DNA of 61,126 bases, from assembly GCA_900546325.1 (NCBI GenBank), contig URCR01000013.1:1-61126 (forward strand). The letters run 5' to 3'. How positions within the stretch are numbered: position 1 is the first letter of the stretch; each line of letters starts with the position of its first letter. The notes below the pieces were generated by a model. That model made no database searches, was not told the DNA's origin, and was given only the letters and a program-made list of their open reading frames with translations. Source of the stretch: an uncultured Lachnospiraceae bacterium. Its GTDB lineage: Bacteria; Bacillota; Clostridia; Lachnospirales; Lachnospiraceae. Positions 1-7,681 of the stretch are shown here, one piece after another. The position numbers were made by a program, and so were the translations under genes.

Positions 1-1
1 T

Positions 2-58
2 GGTCTTGCCATAGGAATCACCGCCGTTTCTTTTTATTATACATCAAACCAGCTGTGA
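2..58 (+). CDS. Possible C-terminal end of a membrane protein (5' end outside window)
   Basis: One frame entering from the left edge reads 18 residues, mostly hydrophobic (GLAIGITAVSFYY and a short tail), before TGA. This looks like the last transmembrane segment of an upstream gene, but it is too short to assign. The other two frames are less protein-like. Confidence 0.25.
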   Translation, partial: GLAIGITAVSFYYTSNQL

Positions 59-150
59 TTACCAGAATATTTAATTAAATATCAAAAGGTCATTACACTA
101 GAAATCGCATTAAAAGTAATATAAAATCCTGATTTTCCAAAGGAGGCATC

Positions 151-783
151 ATGATTAAAAAAATTTGGACATGGAAGAAAATTAGTTCCGTTATCATTTT
201 ACCAATGGTAATATTTATACTCGCCAGTTCATTAAGACTTGCAGTGCTTGCCGGTGAGATGCAGGTGGCGCTTATGTTTGTGGCAGCATTAATATTTTTC
301 ATATATCTTTTTGTGGGATGTGCTTATCCAAAAAGATTTGCCTGCATGAAAATCGTAAAAAGATATTTATCGTTCAGAGAACTGAAGAATTTCATAGAAA
401 AAGAGAAGTTTAACCGATTTGTGATGGAGGACATATCGGATCCGTTTGACTTTTACTATTCTGAAAACTGGTTTTTCGTAAAGGAAGTATACGTTCCGCG
501 AAAAATTGTTTTAGACATTATTGCAGTCAGTAAGTCTCTCTTTTCTCCATTTACAGTAATAGGAATTATCACTGAAAATGGGGAAGCTGTTTTTCTGGCG
601 CAGGTGAAAAAGGAAGAGGCAGATCAGGTGACTTCAAAGTTAAAGAAAGAATTCCCGGAGTTTCGGTGTGATGTACAGATTCTGAAAGAAGCCATATATA
701 AACGGTTTTATAAGGAAAAGAAGAGGCAGTTCGCTGAAAAAATTCCGGATAAAATGGAATTTATAAATCATTGCAGGCTTTAA
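151..783 (+). CDS. Hypothetical membrane protein, 210 aa
   Basis: I do not recognise a family. An AAAGGAGG ribosome site lies 8 bases before the ATG. Two hydrophobic segments (about residues 13-33 and 40-58) make a membrane hairpin. They are followed by a soluble, Lys/Glu-rich domain of about 150 residues with mixed beta-type stretches (SPFTVIGIITENGEAVFLAQV). The layout resembles small YcxB-like or PH-like membrane-anchored proteins, but that is only a resemblance. The decayed protease begins 77 bases downstream on the same strand. Confidence 0.7.
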   Translation: MIKKIWTWKKISSVIILPMVIFILASSLRLAVLAGEMQVALMFVAALIFFIYLFVGCAYPKRFACMKIVKRYLSFRELKNFIEKEKFNRFVMEDISDPFDFYYSENWFFVKEVYVPRKIVLDIIAVSKSLFSPFTVIGIITENGEAVFLAQVKKEEADQVTSKLKKEFPEFRCDVQILKEAIYKRFYKEKKRQFAEKIPDKMEFINHCRL

Positions 784-859
784 GAGGCTGAATATGGAAG
801 AACAAAAAGAGGAAGAGAAAATTTCCAGGGAAAACAATTGATGATCTTTTTGCAACTAT

Positions 860-1690
860 TTGACACAAGAGGGGATCGTGCGCCATCCGGATTTTGATGA
901 CAGAATTGTTGCGTTTGCAGATATGCTGCACGGCAGGACGGAACTTTACGATGATAATTCGCATGGAACGCATGTCAGTTCAATCATTGGCGGAAATGGA
1001 AACCTGTCGGGCGGCAGGTATCGAGGGATGGCGCCCGACTGCCAGCTGGTAGTTGTGAAGGTGTTGGATGAGAAAGGAAATGGAAATATCGGGAATGTTC
1101 TGCACGGGATCCGGTGGGTACTGGAAAATCAGGCTCGCTTTCGGATCCGTATTGTAAATATTTCTGTGGGGACGCTGCCAAGTGTCAATGAAGAGGGGGC
1201 AGAAAAGCTGGTGCAGGCGGTGGAGGCGCTCTGGGATGCGGGGATCGTAGTAGTGACCGCAGCGGGGAATTATGGGCCGCGCCCGGGCAGTATTACCTCG
1301 CCGGGGATCAGTAAGAAAGTGATCACGGTCGGTTCCTGCGATGACCAGTTTTATATGGAGGAGGGGAAGAAAAAGAGAAAAAGCTATTCTGGAAGAGGTC
1401 CCACGGCAGAATGTGTCGTAAAGCCGGATGTGCTTGCGCCGGGAAGCTATATCACGTCCTGCAATGCCAAGTACAGAGAAAAAGGACAGAAACCATATAC
1501 GATGAAGAGCGGAACATCCATGTCCACGCCGGTTGTGAGTGGCGCGATTGCACTGCTGTTGTCAAAATATCCGGATATGTCCAATGTGGAGGTGAAACTC
1601 CGGCTTCGGGAGAGCAGTATTGACATCGGAAGACCGCAGAATGAGCAGGGATGGGGACTGCTGAATGTGGAGAGACTGCTGAAAGGGTAA
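860..1690 (+). pseudogene. Subtilisin-like serine protease (S8 family), 5'-truncated and frameshifted
   Basis: The frame carries three parts of an S8 peptidase: the catalytic His block (NSHGTHVSSIIGG), the oxyanion Asn block (VTAAGNYGP) and the catalytic Ser block (SGTSMSTPVVSGA). The catalytic Asp block is missing. A GAC ACA pair (Asp-Thr) sits at 862-867 in a different frame, followed by AGAG. Removing those four bases restores D-T-G-I-V-R-H-P-D-F, the exact family motif. The only in-frame start is a TTG at 860 with no ribosome site, and no recognisable protease sequence lies upstream. I read this as a gene inactivated by a 4-base insertion with loss of its 5' end. If translated from TTG it would lack its nucleophile-activating Asp. 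Confidence 0.75.
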
Positions 1691-1691
1691 A

Positions 1692-1720
1692 ACAGCGCTG
1701 TCAGAAACGATCAGCGCTGT
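1692..1720 (-). terminator. Terminator of yaaA, between convergent genes
   Basis: Inverted repeat ACAGCGCTG / CAGCGCTGT with an 11-base loop. Read on the minus strand it is followed by TTTT. It overlaps the last codons of yaaA and lies between the convergent protease remnant and yaaA. Confidence 0.6.
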
Positions 1721-2454
1721 AAAAAGACGAATTCGGAGTCAGAGGACAGAGAAGGCTCATAGAGGTAGCCATCCGTGTCGAACTGTTTTAAGCCTTCGAA
1801 ATCGGAAATCCGATTTGTTGTGATATAATGAACCATCTGGCCGCGCGCCATCTTGGCGGCAGTGGCGAGTGTCTTGTAAACTCCGTTTTTCCGGACTTTG
1901 AAAGAGCAGGTGAGAAAACGAACCGGGGCTTTGACATATTTTCGGATGCATTTTGCATATTCCTCGGAGGCAAGATTGACGATCAGGTCATCCGCCGCAG
2001 TGAGATCCTGATAGAGTAGGTTTGACCAGTATTCATAGAGGTTCTTTGTGCCGGCAACGCTTAATTTTGTGAGCATTTCCAAACGGTATTCGTAAATACT
2101 GTCGTAAGGCTTTAACATCCCGTAAGCGCCGCTTAAGATACGGATCGTCTCCTGGGCATACGCTTTGTCGGATTCAGAAAAGGTGAGCGGTTTCATATAT
2201 TTATACTGAATGCCGTCATAAGTTTCGATGGCGGAAGTACCATTCTGATCAAAGTTCATTGCCTGGATCCGGTCAGCGCTGTCAAGTGCGAGGGATGGAT
2301 TGATCCGCATAAGGATCTCAAGATCCATCGGGGAGTAGGTGCGCAGCACTTCGATGATCTCCTGCGTATGAGAAAGGTGAGCGGGCAGTGAACGCGGTAT
2401 TGTTTCTGACTGAGCCGGTTTCATGTTCTTTGCCGGGGAAATGATGACTTTCAT
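1711..2454 (-). CDS. yaaA: Peroxide stress protein YaaA (DUF328/UPF0246), 247 aa
   Basis: The family signature is clear: the N-terminus MKVIISPAKNM, then FDQNGTSAIETYDG and an internal SGAYGMLKPYDSIYEYRLEM block. YaaA proteins lower free iron and limit DNA damage during peroxide stress. I chose the start at 2454 because GGAGG sits 8-12 bases upstream there and the family begins with MK-I-ISPAK; the frame is open 30 codons further but those residues are not family-like. It is the last chromosomal gene before the integrated element and is transcribed away from it. Confidence 0.92.
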   Translation of the reverse strand: MKVIISPAKNMKPAQSETIPRSLPAHLSHTQEIIEVLRTYSPMDLEILMRINPSLALDSADRIQAMNFDQNGTSAIETYDGIQYKYMKPLTFSESDKAYAQETIRILSGAYGMLKPYDSIYEYRLEMLTKLSVAGTKNLYEYWSNLLYQDLTAADDLIVNLASEEYAKCIRKYVKAPVRFLTCSFKVRKNGVYKTLATAAKMARGQMVHYITTNRISDFEGLKQFDTDGYLYEPSLSSDSEFVFLQR

Positions 2455-2514
2455 AAAAATAAATCCTCCATAGGTATTGATTTTAAGTAATGTTTGCAAA
2501 TATTCTTCGCCTGG

Positions 2515-2544
2515 ATTGTAGCACAAAAAAGGAAGCTGACGCAA
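2515..2544 (-). promoter_or_regulatory. Predicted promoter of yaaA
   Basis: On the minus strand, TTGCGT and TACAAT are separated by 18 bases, about 60 bases before the yaaA start. The -35 lies only about 28 bases from the proposed attL core, so integration replaced everything upstream of this promoter. Confidence 0.5.
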
Positions 2545-2571
2545 GGACTCTTAAGCAATGACAACAACTGA

Positions 2572-2584
2572 TTTTTGCAGAAAC
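2572..2584. other. Candidate attL core (13-bp direct repeat)
   Basis: TTTTTGCAGAAAC here is repeated identically at 47844-47856, one copy at each junction between housekeeping chromosome and conjugative-element genes. The distance gives an element of about 45.27 kb. Confidence 0.6.
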
Positions 2585-2598
2585 GGTGGATTCAGATT

Positions 2599-2635
2599 GC
2601 AACTTGAACTAGTAAAAGTTCAGGTTGCTTTTTTT
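2599..2635 (+). terminator. Rho-independent terminator just inside attL
   Basis: GCAACTTGAAC and GTTCAGGTTGC form an 11-bp stem with one G-U pair, followed by seven T. No plus-strand gene lies before it, so it may insulate the element from outside transcription or act as an attenuator for the next gene. Confidence 0.7.
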
Positions 2636-2665
2636 GTGCAGTTTATACAAAAAGGAGGAAAAAAC

Positions 2666-3025
2666 ATGAGTATGGTGTTATATGATTTGGAAGATATGAG
2701 GTATTACCTTGACAGAGCTTTAATGAAACTGAAGATTCCTTCGTACAAATTTGAAGAACCTGTGCCGGGACAAGGATTAAAAGTAAACCGCAAGGGCGAG
2801 TTTGTAAAAAATGGTCGGTTATCTAGGAAGCAGGAGATCAGAGCTGTTATCGAAAAAGAATATGAAAAAGAAGAAAAAATGAAGCAGATTGTGCTTTCCT
2901 ATGATTCTCGTGAGAGATATATGGAACTGACAATCTATGGAGCAGATGGGGAAAAGGTTCTTGTACGTGATGGATGGGAGGATGACCATCACAATGCAGT
3001 TAAAAACTTTTTCTACCGGTTATAA
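2666..3025 (+). CDS. Hypothetical protein, 119 aa, first gene of the element
   Basis: I chose the ATG at 2666 because AAAGGAGGA lies directly upstream; the frame is open earlier but crosses the terminator hairpin. The protein (MSMVLYDLEDMRYYLDRALMK...) is soluble, Lys/Glu-rich and ends with a WEDDHHNAVKNFFYRL tail. No family is recognised. It starts the left-end gene group with an HTH protein and a sigma-like protein. Confidence 0.65.
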   Translation: MSMVLYDLEDMRYYLDRALMKLKIPSYKFEEPVPGQGLKVNRKGEFVKNGRLSRKQEIRAVIEKEYEKEEKMKQIVLSYDSRERYMELTIYGADGEKVLVRDGWEDDHHNAVKNFFYRL

Positions 3026-3047
3026 AAATGAAAGTGAGGAATGGAAA

Positions 3048-3260
3048 ATGATCAAAATCGAATACAAAGAGAGACTGATGATTGAACAGATGTGCAGGAA
3101 GGACTATCCGGTGAATAAGATTGCCGAGAAGATAGGTGTTTCTCCGCAGACAATCTACAAAGAATTAAAACGCGGTGGATATGAAAAACGGATGGAACAT
3201 CCGACCCCTTATTCGGCAGCTCTTGCGCAGGGCAGAACCAAACAGAAGAAATGGGGTTAA
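3048..3260 (+). CDS. Small helix-turn-helix protein, IS30-type HTH, 70 aa
   Basis: The segment VNKIAEKIGVSPQTIYKELK is a helix-turn-helix of the kind found at the N-terminus of IS30 transposases (their S-TI-RELKR pattern), followed by PYSAALAQGR, also IS30-like. There is no catalytic domain, so it is a stand-alone DNA binder. GAGGA precedes the ATG by 7 bases. A regulator of the left-end genes is a reasonable guess; a remnant of a transposase is the alternative. Confidence 0.65.
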   Translation: MIKIEYKERLMIEQMCRKDYPVNKIAEKIGVSPQTIYKELKRGGYEKRMEHPTPYSAALAQGRTKQKKWG

Positions 3261-3293
3261 GAAACAAGTGCAACTTTTAATAAGGTGTGAACG

Positions 3294-3893
3294 ATGGAAG
3301 CAGAAAAAGCAAGTGAAGTACTGATTAAAACGGTGTTAAAAGATTACGAAGGATCATTGCGGTATTGTGATAACCGTTATGCAAATTATCAGAAAAGTTA
3401 TTTATGTGAAAAGGAAAGCCTTCAGAGTTTCGTGTTTCCCAAACTGCATTATGATTCGCAGGGAATGGGAAGCAGGACAAAAAAAGACCTGGGAGATGTA
3501 TATCTGGCATTTCAAAAACAGCGGAAAGCATTCCAGGAGGAGTTGATCGCAGCTATGCAGAGAGTGGCAGAGCAGAGAGAACTGATCCACCGGATCTGGC
3601 TGTGTTTCCAGGGGCTTCCAAAAGACGAATATGACATTCTCCATGCACTGTATGTAGAGAATATCCCCTATAAAGCGGTGGAGAAAAAAAGTAATGTAAG
3701 TCACCGGACTTTTGAGAAAAACCGGAGCAGTGCGATAAAAAGGATTCAGGACGTCTGCAACAGCGAACTGCCAACTTCCAGCCTCTTCTGCTATGCAGAG
3801 CAGGAAGGGGAACGGCGGAGAAACGAAAAAGAGGTGCAGCCGTATGAACAGATGAATCTGTCTGAGTTCCTGAGTGGAGAAAAAACACAATGA
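3294..3893 (+). CDS. Sigma-70 region 4-like / ArpU-like regulator, 199 aa
   Basis: The first 110 residues are charged and helical. The segment LPKDEYDILHALYVENIPYKAVEKKSNVSHRTFEKNRSSAIKRIQ has the length, spacing and helix pattern of sigma region 4 or the phage ArpU family, which control late transcription. The start follows AAGGTG. It sits just upstream of the par operon and its two palindromes. It is a candidate for the factor behind the element's shared promoters, but nothing in the sequence proves this. Confidence 0.55.
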   Translation: MEAEKASEVLIKTVLKDYEGSLRYCDNRYANYQKSYLCEKESLQSFVFPKLHYDSQGMGSRTKKDLGDVYLAFQKQRKAFQEELIAAMQRVAEQRELIHRIWLCFQGLPKDEYDILHALYVENIPYKAVEKKSNVSHRTFEKNRSSAIKRIQDVCNSELPTSSLFCYAEQEGERRRNEKEVQPYEQMNLSEFLSGEKTQ

Positions 3894-3915
3894 AAAAATA
3901 GAATAAAAACAAAAT

Positions 3916-3932
3916 GTTCCGGATTTCGGAAC
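3916..3932. promoter_or_regulatory. 17-bp palindrome, copy 1 (upstream of parA)
   Basis: GTTCCGGATTTCGGAAC, one mismatch from the consensus GTTCCGAA-W-TTCGGAAC. First of a pair 37 bases apart (start to start), 53 bases before the parA start. Confidence 0.8.
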
Positions 3933-3952
3933 AAGAAAATAAAAGAAAGGAT

Positions 3953-3969
3953 GTTCCGAAATCCGGAAC
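3953..3969. promoter_or_regulatory. 17-bp palindrome, copy 2 (upstream of parA)
   Basis: GTTCCGAAATCCGGAAC. It ends 15 bases before the parA ATG, so a protein bound here would block the ribosome site or early transcription. Confidence 0.8.
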
Positions 3970-3984
3970 AAAAGGGAAAAAGAT

Positions 3985-4725
3985 ATGAGATGTTATGTAA
4001 TTGGAAATTTAAAAGGCGGCGTGGGAAAGACAACAACAGCCGTAAATCTTGCTTACAGTATGTCCAGATTAGGACAGCATGTGCTTTTGGTCGACATGGA
4101 TCCACAGACTAATCTGACACCATTTTTTGCAAAAGTAAATGGAAACGGACACAATATTAAAATGGTGCTCCAGCATCCACATACCGTGAAAAGTGCCATT
4201 TACCGCACGAAATACAGAGGGATCGACATTATTAAAGGAAACACAGGGCTTCTGGAGAAAGATGCTGCTAACATAGAAAATTTATCGAAGGCATTAAGTC
4301 TAGTAAAGGAGAAATATGACATTTGTATTATTGATACCAGACCTGCAATCGAACAGATCACGACAAGTGCGTTGGCTGCAGCTGATGTTCTTCTGACACC
4401 GGTGTGTCTGGATAAATTCTGCAGAGACAATCTGTTGCTTGTAGAGGAAAAATATCACGATCTTTTGGAAGAATACCCGGAGATCCAGTGGAAAATCTTT
4501 GCAAACAAAGTGGAGAATAAACGGACACAGAGAAATACATACCTCGATATGGTAGAAAAACACTGTTGGGATATTATGGAAACCTGCATCAGCAAAGGCG
4601 CTGTGGTGGAAAATGCACTGGAATATTACAAACCGGTCATGAAGCACCGTTCCAGCAGCCAGGTGGCAATGGATTTTATGGATCTTGCAACAGAATTACA
4701 AGGAGGACAGACATGGCAAAGATAA
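3985..4725 (+). CDS. parA: ParA-family partition ATPase, 246 aa
   Basis: Deviant Walker A KGGVGKTTTA at residues 10-19 and DMDPQTNLT near 38-46 are the ParA/Soj signature; CIIDTRPAIEQIT is the switch/Walker B region. ParA proteins bind DNA non-specifically with ATP and move ParB-bound plasmid copies apart. The gene overlaps parB by 13 bases, so the two are co-translated. Two copies of the element's 17-bp palindrome sit directly upstream, as expected for an autoregulated par operon. Confidence 0.92.
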   Translation: MRCYVIGNLKGGVGKTTTAVNLAYSMSRLGQHVLLVDMDPQTNLTPFFAKVNGNGHNIKMVLQHPHTVKSAIYRTKYRGIDIIKGNTGLLEKDAANIENLSKALSLVKEKYDICIIDTRPAIEQITTSALAAADVLLTPVCLDKFCRDNLLLVEEKYHDLLEEYPEIQWKIFANKVENKRTQRNTYLDMVEKHCWDIMETCISKGAVVENALEYYKPVMKHRSSSQVAMDFMDLATELQGGQTWQR

Positions 4726-5762
4726 GCAGCATTTTTAAGGAGGAGCCGAAAAAGGCAGAACTTCATCCGCGCAGGGTAACCCGCTGGATCCACTACACAA
4801 AGCTGGCAGATAATCCGGTACAGTACCGTTACGGAAAAACAGCGGAAGAAAAGGAAGTTTTAAAAGAGTCTGTCCGGCAGAAAGAGGAAGCTCTGGCAGA
4901 TCTGATTGAAGCAGACGGAGAAGTCCTGCAGGATCTGCTTGTAAGAAAAACAAATACAGACGAATATGAGATCATTGCCGGACACCATCGGAAAAATGCG
5001 TGCCGGATTCTGGTAGAAGAAAGAGGACTGGAACAGTATGCAATGCTTCCCTGCATTGTAAAAGAATTTTCCGATATCCGGGCTCAGTTTAGCTGTTACT
5101 CTTCTAATGGCTATGCCAAAAAGACAGAATATGAAATCATGTGCGAGCTGGAAGGCATGAGCCATCTGCTCAGGACATATCCGGAAGAATTTCCAAATCT
5201 TCCATCTGGAAGACTGGCAGACAAGCTGGCAGCGCAGCTGCAGATGTCGAAAAGTACGATCGGGGAGTATCGCACCATCGCAAATAACCTGGGAGAAAAG
5301 GGGATGCAGGCGTTCCAGTCCGGTGATCTGAAAAAGAGCGCTGCGGTGGAAATGGCAACCCTGCCAGAAGAGGAGCAGGAAGAACTACTGGAGCAGGGAA
5401 TCACAAACCATAAGGTAATTAAGCAGTATAAAAAAACGAGGGAAGGAGCGAAAGAGGTTCCGAATTTCGGAACAGCTCCCCGCATCCGTTTTGATACCGA
5501 AGAAGAGTGCAACAACTTTCTGAACAATTACCAATCATGGCAGATTTGGGACAAGAATAAATTAACCGGGGAAACCTGCTATCGCTGCGAGATTGGGGAA
5601 GGAATAGCAGTCATCCTAAGAGAATACAAGAAGACAGCGCCATCCCAAGAAGAATGTTATGCTCATGATTATTTCTTATGGAAACCGGAAATGAAGTTTT
5701 TCCGGGACGCCTCCTGTATGCGGGAGGATCTGATCCAACAGTTATTAAAACAAAAAAATTAA
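4713..5762 (+). CDS. parB: ParB-family DNA-binding partition protein, 349 aa
   Basis: The ATG at 4713 follows AAGGAGGA and overlaps the end of parA. Residues 50-110 hold the ParB/Srx-like fold with EIIAGHHRKNACRIL (the G-HR--A box). A central helix-turn-helix region (LADKLAAQLQMSKSTIGEYRTIANNL and on) follows. After about residue 245 comes a linker encoding VPNFGT, produced by a copy of the 17-bp palindrome inside the gene, and then a C-terminal domain of about 95 residues that I do not recognise. It is the best candidate reader of the palindrome network, by analogy with KorB/ParB proteins that bind dispersed operators. Confidence 0.88.
   Translation: MAKISSIFKEEPKKAELHPRRVTRWIHYTKLADNPVQYRYGKTAEEKEVLKESVRQKEEALADLIEADGEVLQDLLVRKTNTDEYEIIAGHHRKNACRILVEERGLEQYAMLPCIVKEFSDIRAQFSCYSSNGYAKKTEYEIMCELEGMSHLLRTYPEEFPNLPSGRLADKLAAQLQMSKSTIGEYRTIANNLGEKGMQAFQSGDLKKSAAVEMATLPEEEQEELLEQGITNHKVIKQYKKTREGAKEVPNFGTAPRIRFDTEEECNNFLNNYQSWQIWDKNKLTGETCYRCEIGEGIAVILREYKKTAPSQEECYAHDYFLWKPEMKFFRDASCMREDLIQQLLKQKN
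5457..5473. promoter_or_regulatory. 17-bp palindrome, copy 3 (inside parB)
   Basis: GTTCCGAATTTCGGAAC, a perfect copy, in frame within parB in the linker between the HTH part and the C-terminal domain, coding V-P-N-F-G-T. Confidence 0.8.
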
Positions 5763-5773
5763 AGAAGCAGAGC

Positions 5774-5790
5774 GTTCCGAATTTCGGAAC
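5774..5790. promoter_or_regulatory. 17-bp palindrome, copy 4
   Basis: GTTCCGAATTTCGGAAC, perfect, 12 bases after the parB stop and 14 bases before the next ATG. The ribosome site AAAGGAG abuts it. Confidence 0.8.
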
Positions 5791-5804
5791 CGAAAGGAGA
5801 ACCT

Positions 5805-6179
5805 ATGAAAACCTATGACAAAGAGTACGGACACCAGACAGAAGAAATTGAAATTCCCCAGGAACTGATCTTTTGTGATGTATTTAAAATTCTGTCTGGG
5901 GATGCAAAACTGTTGTACTGCTGTATGCTGGCGGTACAACAGCAGGAAGGAAACCAGAAGACGGATGAAGACGGGAAAAGATACATCGAATACCCGATCC
6001 AGAGAATTATGAAGGAATTCCGTTGCAGTGAGCGGACCGCAATCCGCATTTTGGAAGAACTAGATTGCAAAAACGGAATCGGGCTGCTGGAAAAAAAGAG
6101 ACAGGGAAGAGGATTGCCGAACCGGATCTATTTAAAGGATTTTAAGGAAGTACAGAGACAACTGGAAAGCAGGCGATAA
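5805..6179 (+). CDS. RepA_N-type replication initiator N-domain, stand-alone, 124 aa
   Basis: The protein aligns by eye with the first 120 residues of the larger Rep protein two genes downstream: both have IPQELIF/MPNELIF, LSGDAKLLYC/LSSDAKILYC, IMKEFRCSERTAIRILEELDCKNGIGLLEKK and a GLPNRIYLKDF/GKPNLLYVRNF end. This is the winged-helix RepA_N DNA-binding domain. It lacks any C-terminal domain, so it may compete with or regulate the full Rep at the origin. AAAGGAG precedes the start. Confidence 0.8.
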   Translation: MKTYDKEYGHQTEEIEIPQELIFCDVFKILSGDAKLLYCCMLAVQQQEGNQKTDEDGKRYIEYPIQRIMKEFRCSERTAIRILEELDCKNGIGLLEKKRQGRGLPNRIYLKDFKEVQRQLESRR

Positions 6180-6180
6180 A

Positions 6181-6402
6181 ATGAAAAAACTTGGAAATGG
6201 AATAAAAAAGAAGATTACACAGCTTGCAGGAGCAATCAGTCTGTTTTTGCTGTATAAGCTTTGGAATGCATTATTTACCGGAAACGGATTTTGGGAGAAT
6301 GCTGTACCACTGGCATTGGGAACCGGCTGCGTTTATCTGTTAATAAAAGTGATTGTGGTGCAGGAACAGCTGGAAGAGGAAGAAGACGAAAGAGAGGACT
6401 AG
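6181..6402 (+). CDS. Small membrane protein, 73 aa
   Basis: The start codon is one base after the upstream stop, so the two genes are translationally coupled. Two hydrophobic segments (about residues 14-31 and 42-60) are followed by a highly acidic tail (EQLEEEEDERED). Such small proteins are common between replication genes in these elements; no function is known to me. Confidence 0.6.
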   Translation: MKKLGNGIKKKITQLAGAISLFLLYKLWNALFTGNGFWENAVPLALGTGCVYLLIKVIVVQEQLEEEEDERED

Positions 6403-6408
6403 AAAAAT

Positions 6409-7626
6409 ATGGGAAGACTTTACTATTACGGAGAAGAAATGGAACACATACAGTTTGTGCAGATGCCAAACGAACTTATTTTTGGGAATGAATTTGTGAA
6501 TTTATCCAGTGATGCAAAAATTTTATATTGTGTGCTGCGTAACCGCATGAGCCTTTCTGCCAGAAATAACTGGAAAGATGTGGAAGGCAAAGTGTATGTG
6601 ATCTATTCGATCGAAGAAATCATGCGGGAGTTCCGGTGTAGTAAAGCTTCGGCTATTCGTCTTCTCGATGAATTGGATTCCAAAAACGGAATCGGGCTGC
6701 TGGAAAAGAAGAAACAAGGCTTTGGGAAACCCAACTTACTGTATGTGAGAAATTTTTTGACGGTAAAAAGGATGATTCAGGAGGGACTGACAGAGGAAGA
6801 ACTGCTGAAAATGGAAACGGAAACTGTTGCAGGGAAGGAAGAAAAGGAAACCTGCCAAAACTGCAACCTGGCAGAGCATACGGAAAAAGAACGGAAAGAC
6901 AGTGCCGGATGGAAGGAAAAGAAAGAAGGTTTTCTGGAAATTTTGGAGAAATTCTGGCAGGAAAAGGTGGGAACATTACAGAAGACCTGTCAGAACTGCA
7001 ACCCGGAAGACGGGAAAGATCAGCCGAAACATACAGTTTCTGCAGGAGCCGTACACACAGTTCAGAACTGCCAAAACTGGCAGGAACAGAAGTATCAGAA
7101 TTGCGACCTCTGGAGGAATCAGAACTGCAACCCTAGTTATACTGAGAATAATTATAATAAATATAATCATCTATCTATCCATCAAGTAGAGAAAGAAGAA
7201 AAGTATAACACAGAGTCTGGTCAGGAAAGCATGAGAGATGGATGGAGAGAACATGTATGGCAGGACAGACGGTTTCTGGAACAATTCTTCCGGAAAAAGC
7301 TGGATTATACAGCAGCGATCCATGACAATCCGGAAAATAAAACGCTGTGGGATAACTGCATCTCCCTGCTGGTACATACATGCAGCACAAAGAAACATGC
7401 AACCCACCGGATCGGGAGTGCGTGTTATACGACAGAGGAGCTGCGCTGCCAGTTTTCAAAGCTGACAGCATCCCATGTGAAATATGTTCTGGAGTGTCTG
7501 GGGAGAACTTACAGCAGGATCCGTAACATCCGGGGATATTTATTGCAGAGTCTGTATAATGCCCCGGATACCATAGATCTCTATTATGCGCAGAAAGCAG
7601 CGAGAAGTCTGTACGGAGGAATTTAA
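6409..7626 (+). CDS. repA: RepA_N-family replication initiator with DUF6017-like C-terminus, 405 aa
   Basis: Residues 12-125 are the RepA_N winged-helix domain (FVQMPNELIFG, EEIMREFRCSKASAIRLLDELD). A low-complexity middle follows with repeated C-Q-N-C-N motifs, encoded by direct DNA repeats. The C-terminal 120 residues (REHVWQDRRFLEQFFRKKLDY..., ending in TIDLYYAQKAARSLYGGI) resemble the DUF6017 region typical of Lachnospiraceae plasmids and conjugative elements. The initiator probably binds the repeats within its own gene to start replication. Translation may begin at 6409 or at the ATG at 6439, which has a better GGAG site; I give the longer form. Confidence 0.88.
   Translation: MGRLYYYGEEMEHIQFVQMPNELIFGNEFVNLSSDAKILYCVLRNRMSLSARNNWKDVEGKVYVIYSIEEIMREFRCSKASAIRLLDELDSKNGIGLLEKKKQGFGKPNLLYVRNFLTVKRMIQEGLTEEELLKMETETVAGKEEKETCQNCNLAEHTEKERKDSAGWKEKKEGFLEILEKFWQEKVGTLQKTCQNCNPEDGKDQPKHTVSAGAVHTVQNCQNWQEQKYQNCDLWRNQNCNPSYTENNYNKYNHLSIHQVEKEEKYNTESGQESMRDGWREHVWQDRRFLEQFFRKKLDYTAAIHDNPENKTLWDNCISLLVHTCSTKKHATHRIGSACYTTEELRCQFSKLTASHVKYVLECLGRTYSRIRNIRGYLLQSLYNAPDTIDLYYAQKAARSLYGGI
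6856..7185. other. Candidate replication origin (iterons plus AT-rich tract) inside repA
   Basis: Direct repeats close to CAGAACTGCAACC begin at 6856, 6991, 7063 (split, two half copies), 7096 and 7120. Directly after the last comes about 45 bases of almost pure A/T (7138-7185), a possible unwinding element. RepA_N plasmids are known to carry their origin as repeats within the rep coding region. Confidence 0.55.
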
Positions 7627-7631
7627 AACGT

Positions 7632-7648
7632 GTTCCGAAATTCGGAAC
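7632..7648. promoter_or_regulatory. 17-bp palindrome, copy 5
   Basis: GTTCCGAAATTCGGAAC, perfect, 6 bases after the repA stop and 33 bases before the next ATG. Confidence 0.8.
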
Positions 7649-7681
7649 AGAGGGAGAAAGCAGAAACGTAAGGAGAAGAGG

